Positions 15,298 to 21,972 of a DNA stretch of 27,559 bases are shown here, piece by piece. A model generated the notes under the pieces. That model was not told where the DNA came from. It saw nothing but the letters and a program-made list of their open reading frames with translations, and made no database searches. The position numbers were made by a program, and so were the translations under genes. The stretch lies in assembly GCA_025935735.1 (NCBI GenBank), contig JAICUS010000011.1:1-27559 (forward strand), read 5' to 3'. The stretch comes from Solirubrobacteraceae bacterium. GTDB taxonomy: Bacteria; Actinomycetota; Thermoleophilia; Solirubrobacterales; Solirubrobacteraceae. The stretch's first letter is position 1; each line of letters begins with the position of its first letter.

Positions 15298-16781
15298 GCG
15301 ACTCCTCCCAGCTTCAGCGCCACGGCCTTGGTCTCGAGGAACGCCTCGATGCCCTCGCTGCCGCCCTCGCGCTCCTGCCCGCTGTTCTTCATCCCGCCGA
15401 AGGGCAGCTCGGGCCGCACCGGCGCCGTGTCGTTGACGCCGATGACGCCGAAGCTCAGGCGGTCCAGCGCCTTCCAGATGCGGGCGAGGTCGCGGCCGAA
15501 CACGTAGGCGGCGAGCCCGTAGGCGGTGCGGTTGGCCCGGTCGATCGCCTCGTCGTCGTCGTCGAAGCGGTACACCGGCAGGACGGGACCGAAGGTCTCC
15601 TCGCGGCTGATGAGCATCGACTCGTCGGCCCCGGTGAGCACGGTCGGCTCATAGAAGGCGCCGTCCAGCTCGCCCTCCCAGCGCCGGCCTCCCACCACGG
15701 CGTGCGCGCCGCGGGCCACGGCGTCCTCGACGTGGCGCTCGACCTTCTCGATCGTCGGCTCGTCGATCAGCGGCCCGACGCGCGTGCCGTCCTGCGCGCC
15801 GTGGCCGACCGGCAGCGCGGCGGCCTGCTCGCGGATGCGGGCGACGAGGTCGTCATGGACGTCGCGGTGCACGTACAGCCGGTTGATGGCGATGCAGCTC
15901 TGGCCGGCGTTCGTGAACTTCGCGGCGACGACGCCGGCCGCGGCGGCATCCAGGTCCGCGTCGGAGAACACGATGGCCGGGGAGTGGCCCCCCATCTCCA
16001 GCGAGATCCGGCGCAGCGTCCGGCCGGTGCCCCGCAGGAGGCCGAGGCCGACGTCCGTCGAGCCGGTGAAGCTGACCTTGCGCAGCCGGTCGTCCTCGAG
16101 CAGCGCGCCGACCACGGCGGCGGGATCGGACGTCGTGATGAGCTGCAGCACGCCGGGCGGCAGGCCGGCGCCGTCGATGATCCGCACCAGCTCGACGGCG
16201 ATGAACGGCGTCTGCTCGGCCGGCTTGAGGATGATCGGGCAGCCGGCCGCGAGCGCGAGCCCGAGCTTGCGGACGGCCATGCTCGCCGGGAAGTTCCAGG
16301 GCGTGATCGCCAGCACGGGCCCGACGGGCGACTTCAGCACGAGCCCCGGCCCGTTCGGGGACGGCGGCACGACGCGGCCGTGGACGCGCCGGCCTTCCTC
16401 GGCGCTCCACTCGAGCATCCGCGCGCAGTTGGAGATCTCGCCGCGCGCCTCCGGCAGCGGCTTGCCGTTCTCGGCGGTCAGCAGCCGGGACAGCCGGTCC
16501 GCGGACGCGCGGATCTCCGCCGCGGCCGCCCGGAGGTGGCCGCTGCGCGTCTCGGCGTCGGTCGTCCGCCAGCGGTCGGCGGCGGCACACGCGGCCTCCA
16601 GCGCCTCGAGCGCGTCGCCGGCGTCCGCGTCGGCCGCCCGGCCGATGACATCGAGCGTCGCCGGATCCAGCACCTCGAAGGCGGCGGGCGCGCCGCGCCA
16701 CGCGCCGTTGATCAGCAGCGTCTCGCCGCCCGGCCGGTCGAGCTCCAAGACCCGTGCGGCCGGCCGTTCTCTCGTGCTCAT
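15294..16781 (-). CDS. NAD(P)-dependent aldehyde dehydrogenase (GabD/succinate-semialdehyde-type)
   Basis: A 495-residue aldehyde dehydrogenase that would oxidise the aldehyde from the neighbouring aminotransferase to the acid. PWNFP with N163, ILKPAEQTP with K186, FTGSTDVG (238-245), LEMGGHSP with general base E262, and NAGQSCIA with nucleophile C296 are present. The ending [26 protein letters not shown] resembles succinate-semialdehyde dehydrogenases. Start choice: the ATG at 16781 is preceded by a promoter-like TTGACA/TAGGAT whose expected start point falls on this A, and AGGA lies 8 bases upstream. The in-frame ATG at 16790 and TTG at 16817 lie inside the promoter elements. This is the first gene of the 14-gene operon. 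Confidence 0.88.
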   Translation of the reverse strand: MSTRERPAARVLELDRPGGETLLINGAWRGAPAAFEVLDPATLDVIGRAADADAGDALEALEAACAAADRWRTTDAETRSGHLRAAAAEIRASADRLSRLLTAENGKPLPEARGEISNCARMLEWSAEEGRRVHGRVVPPSPNGPGLVLKSPVGPVLAITPWNFPASMAVRKLGLALAAGCPIILKPAEQTPFIAVELVRIIDGAGLPPGVLQLITTSDPAAVVGALLEDDRLRKVSFTGSTDVGLGLLRGTGRTLRRISLEMGGHSPAIVFSDADLDAAAAGVVAAKFTNAGQSCIAINRLYVHRDVHDDLVARIREQAAALPVGHGAQDGTRVGPLIDEPTIEKVERHVEDAVARGAHAVVGGRRWEGELDGAFYEPTVLTGADESMLISREETFGPVLPVYRFDDDDEAIDRANRTAYGLAAYVFGRDLARIWKALDRLSFGVIGVNDTAPVRPELPFGGMKNSGQEREGGSEGIEAFLETKAVALKLGGVA

Positions 16782-16788
16782 CCGTGTC

Positions 16789-16817
16789 ATCCTAGGCTCA
16801 GGTGTTGTACTTGTCAA
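16789..16817 (-). promoter_or_regulatory. Sigma-70-type promoter of the 14-gene operon, leaderless geometry
   Basis: Reading the minus strand, a perfect -35 hexamer TTGACA (16817-16812) is followed by exactly 17 bases and the -10 hexamer TAGGAT (16794-16789). Seven bases further lies the A of the ATG at 16781, so transcription would begin at the first base of the aldehyde dehydrogenase start codon. Leaderless mRNAs are common in actinobacteria. The -35 box lies in the left arm and central spacer of the palindrome described next, consistent with repression by blocking RNA polymerase. Confidence 0.65.
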
Positions 16818-16834
16818 CAGATGACATTATCAAC
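16804..16834. promoter_or_regulatory. 31-bp palindrome, probable MarR operator
   Basis: The left arm GTTGTACTTGTCA (16804-16816) and right arm TGACATTATCAAC (16822-16834) are inverted repeats matching at 9 of 13 positions, with perfect TGTCA/TGACA inner and GTTG/CAAC outer blocks, around a 5-base spacer ACAGA. It is the main AT-containing stretch in the divergent gap between the MarR gene and the operon and covers the operon -35 box. A weak + strand promoter (TTGTAC 16805, TATCAA 16828, 17 bases apart) for the regulator would also be covered. Autoregulation and control of the operon are inferred. Confidence 0.6.
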
Positions 16835-16847
16835 AGCGGGACGAACC

Positions 16848-17372
16848 ATGAAGCCGACGTACAGTCCAGCCATGACCGCACCGCCGCCGTCCGAGCCCCG
16901 GGCGCCGACCGCCGAGAAGGACGCCGCCGCTCCGCTCGCGATCACCGAGCTGCTCTCGTACCGGCTCAGCCGCACGGCGCGCGCGCTGTCGCGCAGCGCC
17001 GCCCTGCGCTACCGGCGGGAGTTCGGCGTCAGCCTGGGCGAGTGGCGGACGCTCGCCCTGCTCGGAGCGGAGGCTCCGCAGACGGTCAACCGGCTCGCGC
17101 GCCTGGCCGGCCTCGACAAGGCGCAGATGAGCCGCGTCGTCTCCAAGCTCGCCGACCGTGGCCTCGTGAGCCGGACACTGGGCCCCGGCCGCACGACCGA
17201 GCTCTCGCTCACAGCGGACGGCGACACCGTCTACCGGGGCCTGATCACCGCCGCCAACGAGCGCAACGAGGCGTTTCTCGCCTGCCTCGAGCTCGCCGAG
17301 CGCGAGGCGCTCGCCTCGGCGCTCACGAAGCTGACGGCGCTGGCCCGCTCGCTCGAGCGCGCCGAGCGCTGA
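16848..17372 (+). CDS. MarR-family transcriptional regulator
   Basis: A 174-residue winged-helix regulator (with this start). After a Pro/Ala-rich tail, LSYRLSRTARALSRSAALRYRREFGVSLGEWRTLALLG is the usual helix 1-2 region. LARLAGLDKAQMSRVVSKLADRGLVSR is the recognition helix region, and LGPGRTTELSLTADG the wing. The C-terminal helix forms the dimer interface. It is transcribed divergently from the amine-catabolic operon, the classic arrangement for a local repressor released by a pathway ligand. Start: the ATG at 16848 has GGGA 6 bases upstream; the ATG at 16821 would lie within the palindrome, and the ATG at 16872 lacks a ribosome site but cannot be excluded. It ends 12 bases from the convergent LLM gene. 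Confidence 0.88.
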   Translation: MKPTYSPAMTAPPPSEPRAPTAEKDAAAPLAITELLSYRLSRTARALSRSAALRYRREFGVSLGEWRTLALLGAEAPQTVNRLARLAGLDKAQMSRVVSKLADRGLVSRTLGPGRTTELSLTADGDTVYRGLITAANERNEAFLACLELAEREALASALTKLTALARSLERAER

Positions 17373-17391
17373 GCCCGCGCCTCGTCAGCGC
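17366..17391. terminator. Inverted repeat spanning both convergent stop codons
   Basis: GCGCTGA (17366-17372) and TCAGCGC (17385-17391) form a perfect 7-bp inverted repeat around a 12-base loop. Each arm contains the TGA stop of one of the two convergent genes (MarR on +, LLM on -). It could act as a small bidirectional terminator. Because both proteins simply end in Arg-stop (CGC TGA), six of the seven pairs may be coincidence, so confidence is low. Confidence 0.3.
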
Positions 17392-18182
17392 ACCGCGTGC
17401 GGCCCGGCGTCGATGACGGCGCGGACCGCGTCGAGCTCGAGGTCGTACGGTCCCACGCGGGTCAGGAACCAGGTCGCGCCGGCGCGCGCCCACGGCTCCG
17501 GATCGTCTCCCGGCAGTCCCGCGACGACGACGTCGAACGGCTCGCCGCGCGGCCTCTCGCGCGCGACCCACGCGCGCAGCGTCTCGACGTCCGCCGGCCC
17601 GGTCAGGCCGATGGTGAACAGGCCGTCGTAGCCGGCCGCGCGCCGCACGGGCCTGCGGTAGGGCCAGCGCGAGGCGAGCCAGATCGGGATGTGCGCCGCG
17701 GGCTCGAAGCGCGCGCCGTCGGCGACGTAGTGCTCGCCGCGATGGTGCACCTCCTCGCCCGACAGCAGCGCGGCCAGCACCTCCAGGCCCTCGGTGAGCG
17801 CCGCGCCGCGCCGCGGGGCGTCGAGCTCCTCGCCGAAGCGCGACAACTCGCCGACGCCCCCGTCGTCGCCGATGCCGAACCCGAGGACGAGCCGGCCTCC
17901 GGAGAGCCGGTCGAGCGTCACCGCTTGGCGGGCGACCACCGCCGGGCGCCGGCGCGGCAGCGGCGTGACCATCGGCCCGAGCGCGATGCGCGACGTGGCC
18001 GCGGCCATCGCGGCCAGGCAGATCCACGGGTCGGCGATCTCGCGCACGGGCTCGGCGTAGAGCAAATGGTCCCACACGAAGACGCCGTCCCAGCCGGCCG
18101 CCTCGGCGCTCGCGGCCAGCTCGGCCATCACGGCCGCGTCGGCGAGCGGGCCGAACGGCGGGACGAACAGGCCCCGCTTCAC
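17385..18182 (-). CDS. LLM-class F420/FMN-dependent oxidoreductase
   Basis: A 265-residue luciferase-like TIM-barrel protein, shorter than the LLM enzyme of the other operon and not closely similar to it. GLFVPPFGPLADA and AGWDGVFVWDHLLY are the N-terminal family motif. TSRIALGPMVTPLPRRRPAVVARQAVTLDRLSGGRLVLGFGIGDD (63-107) is the cofactor-binding core, and PIWLASRWPYRRPVRRAAGYDGLF sits before the C-terminal helices. The GTG start at 18182 overlaps the GntR stop (GTGA). It is the last gene of the peptide-transport/TldD-TldE operon. Actinobacterial members often use F420; the substrate is unknown, but it may oxidise or reduce a product of that operon. Confidence 0.85.
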   Translation of the reverse strand: MKRGLFVPPFGPLADAAVMAELAASAEAAGWDGVFVWDHLLYAEPVREIADPWICLAAMAAATSRIALGPMVTPLPRRRPAVVARQAVTLDRLSGGRLVLGFGIGDDGGVGELSRFGEELDAPRRGAALTEGLEVLAALLSGEEVHHRGEHYVADGARFEPAAHIPIWLASRWPYRRPVRRAAGYDGLFTIGLTGPADVETLRAWVARERPRGEPFDVVVAGLPGDDPEPWARAGATWFLTRVGPYDLELDAVRAVIDAGPHAVR

Positions 18183-18835
18183 TCGCGGGCCTCCGGAAGC
18201 GTCGGGTCGAGGTAGTGCTCGCGGATCGCCTTGACGATCGTCGCCTTGCGCCGGGTGGCGACGGCGTCGAGCAGCTTGCGGTGGCGGCCGGCCGCCTCGC
18301 GCAGGTCGATGCCCTGGGCCTCGAGCGAGGAGCGGATGAGCGAGCCCATCTGCCCGTCCAGCCCGTGCCAGAGCTCGACGACGCGCGTGCCGCCCCCGCG
18401 CTCGACGAGGATGCCGTGCAGGCGCGTGTCCGCCTCGACCATCGCCTCCAAGTCGCCCTCGTCGGCCGCCGCGTGCATCGCCCGCAGCGCCGCCTCGAGC
18501 GCCTCGAGCAGCGCGTCGTCGATGACGCCCAGCTCGGACGCGGCCCCCGCCTCCAGCACGTACCGGGCGAAGCAGATGTCGTGGATGTCGCTGGGGTCCA
18601 TGCGGGCCACGAAGCAGCCGCGGCGCGGCGAGATCTCGATCAACCCGTCGTTCTTGAGCTCGCGCAGCGCCGAGCGCAGCGTGGTGCGGCTGACGCCGAA
18701 CTCCTCGGCGAGCCTGACCTCCAGCAGCCGCGTCCCCGCCGGCAGCTCGTTGTTGATGATCCGCCGGCGCAGTGTCTGGCGCACCACCTCGGGCAGCAGC
18801 GGGTGGTGGATCGGCGCGGTCTCAGGACTGGCCAC
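18179..18835 (-). CDS. GntR-family regulator, FadR/FCD subfamily
   Basis: A 218-residue regulator. Residues about 10-77 form the winged helix-turn-helix (RRRIINNELPAGTRLLEVRLAEEFGVSRTTLRSALRELKNDGLIEISPRRGCFV). The all-helical FCD ligand-binding domain follows: ARYVLEAGAASEL, VEADTRLHGILVERGG with the Asp and His expected in the metal/ligand pocket, and AAGRHRKLLDAVATR near the end. The GTG at 18835 overlaps the preceding DUF4438 gene by 14 bases, so it is co-transcribed with the system it probably controls. FCD regulators usually bind small organic acids, sugars acids or amino-acid-like ligands. The operator is not identified with certainty; an inverted repeat at 27431-27448 is one candidate. 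Confidence 0.88.
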   Translation of the reverse strand: MASPETAPIHHPLLPEVVRQTLRRRIINNELPAGTRLLEVRLAEEFGVSRTTLRSALRELKNDGLIEISPRRGCFVARMDPSDIHDICFARYVLEAGAASELGVIDDALLEALEAALRAMHAAADEGDLEAMVEADTRLHGILVERGGGTRVVELWHGLDGQMGSLIRSSLEAQGIDLREAAGRHRKLLDAVATRRKATIVKAIREHYLDPTLPEARE

Positions 18836-19682
18836 GCGCCACCTCTAGCAGGGTCGCCTCGCTCAGGCCGCAGTGGCCGTCGCCCTCCACGCGCATGTCG
18901 AAGCGCTCCGCCGGGCCGGTGAGCAGCACGGTGAGCCCCGGGCCGTGTCCCGGCAGCGGGCTGCCGCCGTGCACCACGAGGCCGATCGTCATCCAGCCGC
19001 GGCGGAAGCCGGCGTTGAAGCGCGCGTCCAGGTCGCTGACCGCCACCAGGTCGCCGAGCGCCAGCGCGGGCCCGTCGGGCGCGTCGGGCGGCCGCGGAAG
19101 CGAGAGCTCGAGGCTCCACAGCGGCGTCGGGCGGCCGATCCCGTTGCCGATGACGCGGCTGGACCACACACCGCGCACGCCGGCGCGGACGACGTCGGGG
19201 CCGGACACGACGCCGAGCGCCTCCAGCAGCCCCGGCGCCGCGTTGAGCGCCGTGACGCCCGGCGCGGGCGCCGCGGCGCCCTGGCCGCAGCCACGTACGG
19301 TCACCGCGTCGCCGGGGCGCAGGCGGCGCAGGTCCTCCGGTGCCAGCACCACGAGCACCCGCTCGCCCTCGCCGCGCTTGCCCAGCACCGCCCCGCGCGC
19401 TCCGGCCGCCTCGCCGGTCCGCACTTGCACGGGGTTGCCGACGCATGCCTGCGCGCACAGCGCGTGGGCGGCGGCGGGGTCGGCGTGGACGAGGCCGGCG
19501 CCCGGCGCCGCGTGGTCGGTCTCGGGCGCGGACGCGCTGTCGCCCAGCCGCAGCCCGAGCACGATCCCGCCGTCGCCCACGGGCACGTAGGGCTCGCCGT
19601 CGCGGCTCACGCGGAAGGGCTCCAGGCCCACCTCGGCCTGCTCGACCGTGCCGAGGAGGTTGGCCGCCACCAGCGCGCTCAT
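18822..19682 (-). CDS. DUF4438-like protein, divergent second copy
   Basis: A 286-residue protein of unknown function, recognisable as a paralogue of the gene just upstream. Shared blocks are ACVGNPVQV (against ACVGNLVRV), a following Gly-rich GARGAVLGKRG (AEGFVIGQH), LRPGDAVTVRGCGQG (TTGDQVTVFAQGQG), and the C-terminal RFNAGFRRGWMTIGLV plus GHGPGLTVLLTGP (RFGRGYRPGWLTIGVI, GHGPGPSTLMSGP). It has lost the GDHVEPG motif of the upstream copy (GDSASAPETDH...PGAGL at the same place) and the N-terminal half is shorter. No signal peptide or membrane helix. The ATG at 19682 overlaps the first copy's stop (ATGA). It may form a heteromeric complex with the first copy, by analogy with TldD/TldE encoded upstream; this is inference. 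Confidence 0.7.
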   Translation of the reverse strand: MSALVAANLLGTVEQAEVGLEPFRVSRDGEPYVPVGDGGIVLGLRLGDSASAPETDHAAPGAGLVHADPAAAHALCAQACVGNPVQVRTGEAAGARGAVLGKRGEGERVLVVLAPEDLRRLRPGDAVTVRGCGQGAAAPAPGVTALNAAPGLLEALGVVSGPDVVRAGVRGVWSSRVIGNGIGRPTPLWSLELSLPRPPDAPDGPALALGDLVAVSDLDARFNAGFRRGWMTIGLVVHGGSPLPGHGPGLTVLLTGPAERFDMRVEGDGHCGLSEATLLEVARGQS

Positions 19683-20605
19683 GCATCAGCTCCGCGTGCG
19701 CTCGGCACCGCCTCTGGCGGTGTCGACCCAGTCGCCACTCTCCTGCCGAGGTCCGCCAGGAACGCGATGTTCGCGCCCGCGTCGAGGACCGGGCGGAACG
19801 CGTCCCGCGGCCCGCTCATGAGCGTCGACGGCCCCGGACCGTGCCCGAACAGCCGGCAGCTGCCCGTGCTGATGACGCCGATGGTCAGCCAGCCCGGGCG
19901 GTAGCCGCGGCCGAAGCGGTGATCCTGGTCCTCCAGCGCGACCAGGTCGCCGATCCGCAGCGACTCCAGGCCGAGCGAGAGGTCCTCGCCGAGACCGGCG
20001 TAGGCGCCCATAAGGTCCGTGTTGGCGTACTCGGAGATCATCCCCGCCCCCGCGCCGATCGCCTCCGGGGGGACGTGCGCGGCGACGTGCACCTCGAGCG
20101 CGCCGTCGTCCGCCGTCCCGCCCGCCATCGATTCCAGCAGCCGCGGCGAGACGTTCTTGACGCGGATCTCCGGATGGTCGGGCAGCGTCAGCCCCTGCCC
20201 CTGCGCGAACACCGTGACCTGGTCGCCCGTGGTCACCTCGCGCAGCGCCGCCTCGGCCATGTCGACGAGCACGTAGGCGTGCTGGCCGATCACGAACCCC
20301 TCGGCGCCGGTGGCCGGGCCGGACGCCACGCGAACGAGGTTGCCGACGCAGGCCAGGTACTGCAGCGCGTAGTTGGCCCCCTCCTCGCGGTGGCGGACCG
20401 AGAGCCCGGGCTCGACGTGGTCGCCCGCGTAGCCTGTCGCCGGGTCGCCGCAGTGCACGCCGAGCGTGACGCCGCCCATGCCGGGCAGGACGAACGGCGC
20501 GCCGTCGGGATCGACCCGGAACGCGTGGCCGTCGCCGAGGGGCGGCCACACCTCGCCGGCCAGGACCTGGGTGACCAGCCGGTCCGCGTTGCTGCGCACG
20601 TTCAT
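19679..20605 (-). CDS. DUF4438 domain-containing protein, canonical copy
   Basis: A 308-residue soluble protein of the DUF4438 family (function unknown; a Thermotoga maritima member is the one I recall). The opening NVRSNADRLVTQVLAGEV, the PFVLPGMGGVTLGVHCGDPA segment (37-56), GDHVEPGLS (61-69), YLACVGNLVRVASGPATGAEGFVIG (83-107), GDQVTVFAQGQG (127-138), NVSPRLLE (151-158) and the C-terminal RPGWLTIGVIS...GHGPGPSTLMSG are its conserved stretches. The many Gly/Asp/His positions could bind a metal or ligand, but no known catalytic motif is seen. The ATG at 20605 overlaps the TldE stop (ATGA). Placement straight after TldD/TldE and with a peptide-type importer suggests a part in processing the same substrate. 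Confidence 0.78.
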   Translation of the reverse strand: MNVRSNADRLVTQVLAGEVWPPLGDGHAFRVDPDGAPFVLPGMGGVTLGVHCGDPATGYAGDHVEPGLSVRHREEGANYALQYLACVGNLVRVASGPATGAEGFVIGQHAYVLVDMAEAALREVTTGDQVTVFAQGQGLTLPDHPEIRVKNVSPRLLESMAGGTADDGALEVHVAAHVPPEAIGAGAGMISEYANTDLMGAYAGLGEDLSLGLESLRIGDLVALEDQDHRFGRGYRPGWLTIGVISTGSCRLFGHGPGPSTLMSGPRDAFRPVLDAGANIAFLADLGRRVATGSTPPEAVPSARGADA

Positions 20606-21972
20606 GCCGTCACCTCCGCCGGGCGCGCGCCGAAGCGAAACCCGCGCACGCGGATCGCCGGCGCCGTCACGCAGCCGTTCCAGACGTTCATGACCGGCTG
20701 GCTGACGAGCCGGGCGCCGATCCCGTCCGTGCGCCGCAGCGCGCCGAGCACGTTCTCGGTGAACCGCCCGCCGGCCAGCGGCGCGGTGCGCCGTCCGTCC
20801 TCGATCCGAAAGCACGCGTCGCGCGTCGTGCCGAGGACGGTGCCCGTCTCGGCGTCGACGACGCGGTTGTACCAGAGCCGCTGGATGTAGACCCCGCGCT
20901 CGACGCCGGCGATCAGCTCCTCCTCGCCGGCCGCGCCGGCGGACATGACGAGGTTGGCCGCCTCGGGCTCCGGCGACTGCTCGCGGGCGATGTGGGCGTG
21001 GCCCGTGGAGACGCCGCCGGTCGCGGCGGCGGTGGCCAGGTCGCTGACCACGCCGCCCGTGCGACCGGCGCGGATGAGCGCGACGCGCTGCTTGGCGCTG
21101 CCCTCGAGGTCGAACGGGAACGGCAGCCCGACGTCGGCCAGCGCGTCGTCGGCCACGGTCACGGCCGCGTCGGCCAGCTCGCCGCCCGGGGCGCGCGCGA
21201 CCGGGCCGATCCCCGCCTGCACCGCCGGGGCGGTGAAGCCGAACGCGGGCAGGAACCCGATCAGCTCGCCGGTGGCCAGGCCGCCGAACACGACGTCGCA
21301 GGCGCCGTCGGGCACGGGCACCGGCTCGCCGCCCGCGGCCAGCCGGGCCAGCGCCGCCTCGGCCCGCTCCGCCACGTCGAGCCGGTCGGCGTGACGCGAG
21401 AGATCGGCGAGGTAGGACGACAGCGGGCCGCACCGGTGGGTGAGCGAGAACCCGGCCTCGGTGGCCGCGGCGTACGCGCGCGCGCCGCCGCTGCCCGCCA
21501 CCGCGAGCTCGGTGACCGCGCGGCTGAGCGTGCCGGTGGCCTCGGCGCCGGCCGCCGCCGCGCCGTCCATCAGCTCCGCCGCGAGCCGCGAGCGCGCGCC
21601 GGCGTCCCAGGCGGCGGTGGCCTCGCTCCACAGCGCGAGGTCGCGGGCCAGGTCCTGCGGTCCGGCCGGCGCGGGCGGCGGCGGGCCCTGGCCGTCGCGG
21701 CCGCGGGCCAGCTCGGTGGCGCGCGCGACGGCGTCGGGCAGCCGGCGCAGGTCGCTGACCGCGACGCGCGCCGCCCCGCGGCCGACCACCGCGCGGGCCA
21801 TCGCCTGCACCTCGACGATCGTCTGCGGCTGGTGGATGCGGTCCACGGCGAAGCGCGTGTGCTCGCCGGAGCGCGCGGCAAGGAAGACATCCACGTGGTC
21901 GGCGCGCGCGCCGGCCACGGCGGCGTCGAGCGCGTCCAGCGCGCGGCCGGCGCCGATCCAGGGCGCGCTCAT
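20602..21972 (-). CDS. tldE: TldE/PmbA-like metalloprotease subunit (non-zinc-binding partner)
   Basis: A 456-residue member of the TldD/PmbA family. In E. coli the TldD/TldE heterodimer is a peptidase that trims microcin B17 leader and degrades unfolded CcdA; TldE itself lacks the zinc site. Here the segment equivalent to the zinc motif reads GLATGELIGFLPAF, with neither histidine, which identifies this as the TldE-type subunit. Other family blocks are GGRFTENVLGALRRTDGIG, NLVMSAG, GVYIQRLWYNRVVDAETG and the C-terminal PAIRVRGFRFG. The ATG at 21972 overlaps the TldD stop (ATGA), matching a stoichiometric pair. The length is close to E. coli PmbA (about 450 residues). Confidence 0.85.
   Translation of the reverse strand: MSAPWIGAGRALDALDAAVAGARADHVDVFLAARSGEHTRFAVDRIHQPQTIVEVQAMARAVVGRGAARVAVSDLRRLPDAVARATELARGRDGQGPPPPAPAGPQDLARDLALWSEATAAWDAGARSRLAAELMDGAAAAGAEATGTLSRAVTELAVAGSGGARAYAAATEAGFSLTHRCGPLSSYLADLSRHADRLDVAERAEAALARLAAGGEPVPVPDGACDVVFGGLATGELIGFLPAFGFTAPAVQAGIGPVARAPGGELADAAVTVADDALADVGLPFPFDLEGSAKQRVALIRAGRTGGVVSDLATAAATGGVSTGHAHIAREQSPEPEAANLVMSAGAAGEEELIAGVERGVYIQRLWYNRVVDAETGTVLGTTRDACFRIEDGRRTAPLAGGRFTENVLGALRRTDGIGARLVSQPVMNVWNGCVTAPAIRVRGFRFGARPAEVTA

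Noticed and set aside
16782..16817. Longer aldehyde dehydrogenase from TTG 16817 or ATG 16790
   Set aside because: Both codons lie inside the -35/-10 elements of the probable promoter; the extra residues are not conserved in the family.
16821..16847. MarR start at ATG 16821
   Set aside because: This would place the start codon within the palindromic operator with no ribosome-binding site; 16848 has GGGA at a suitable distance.
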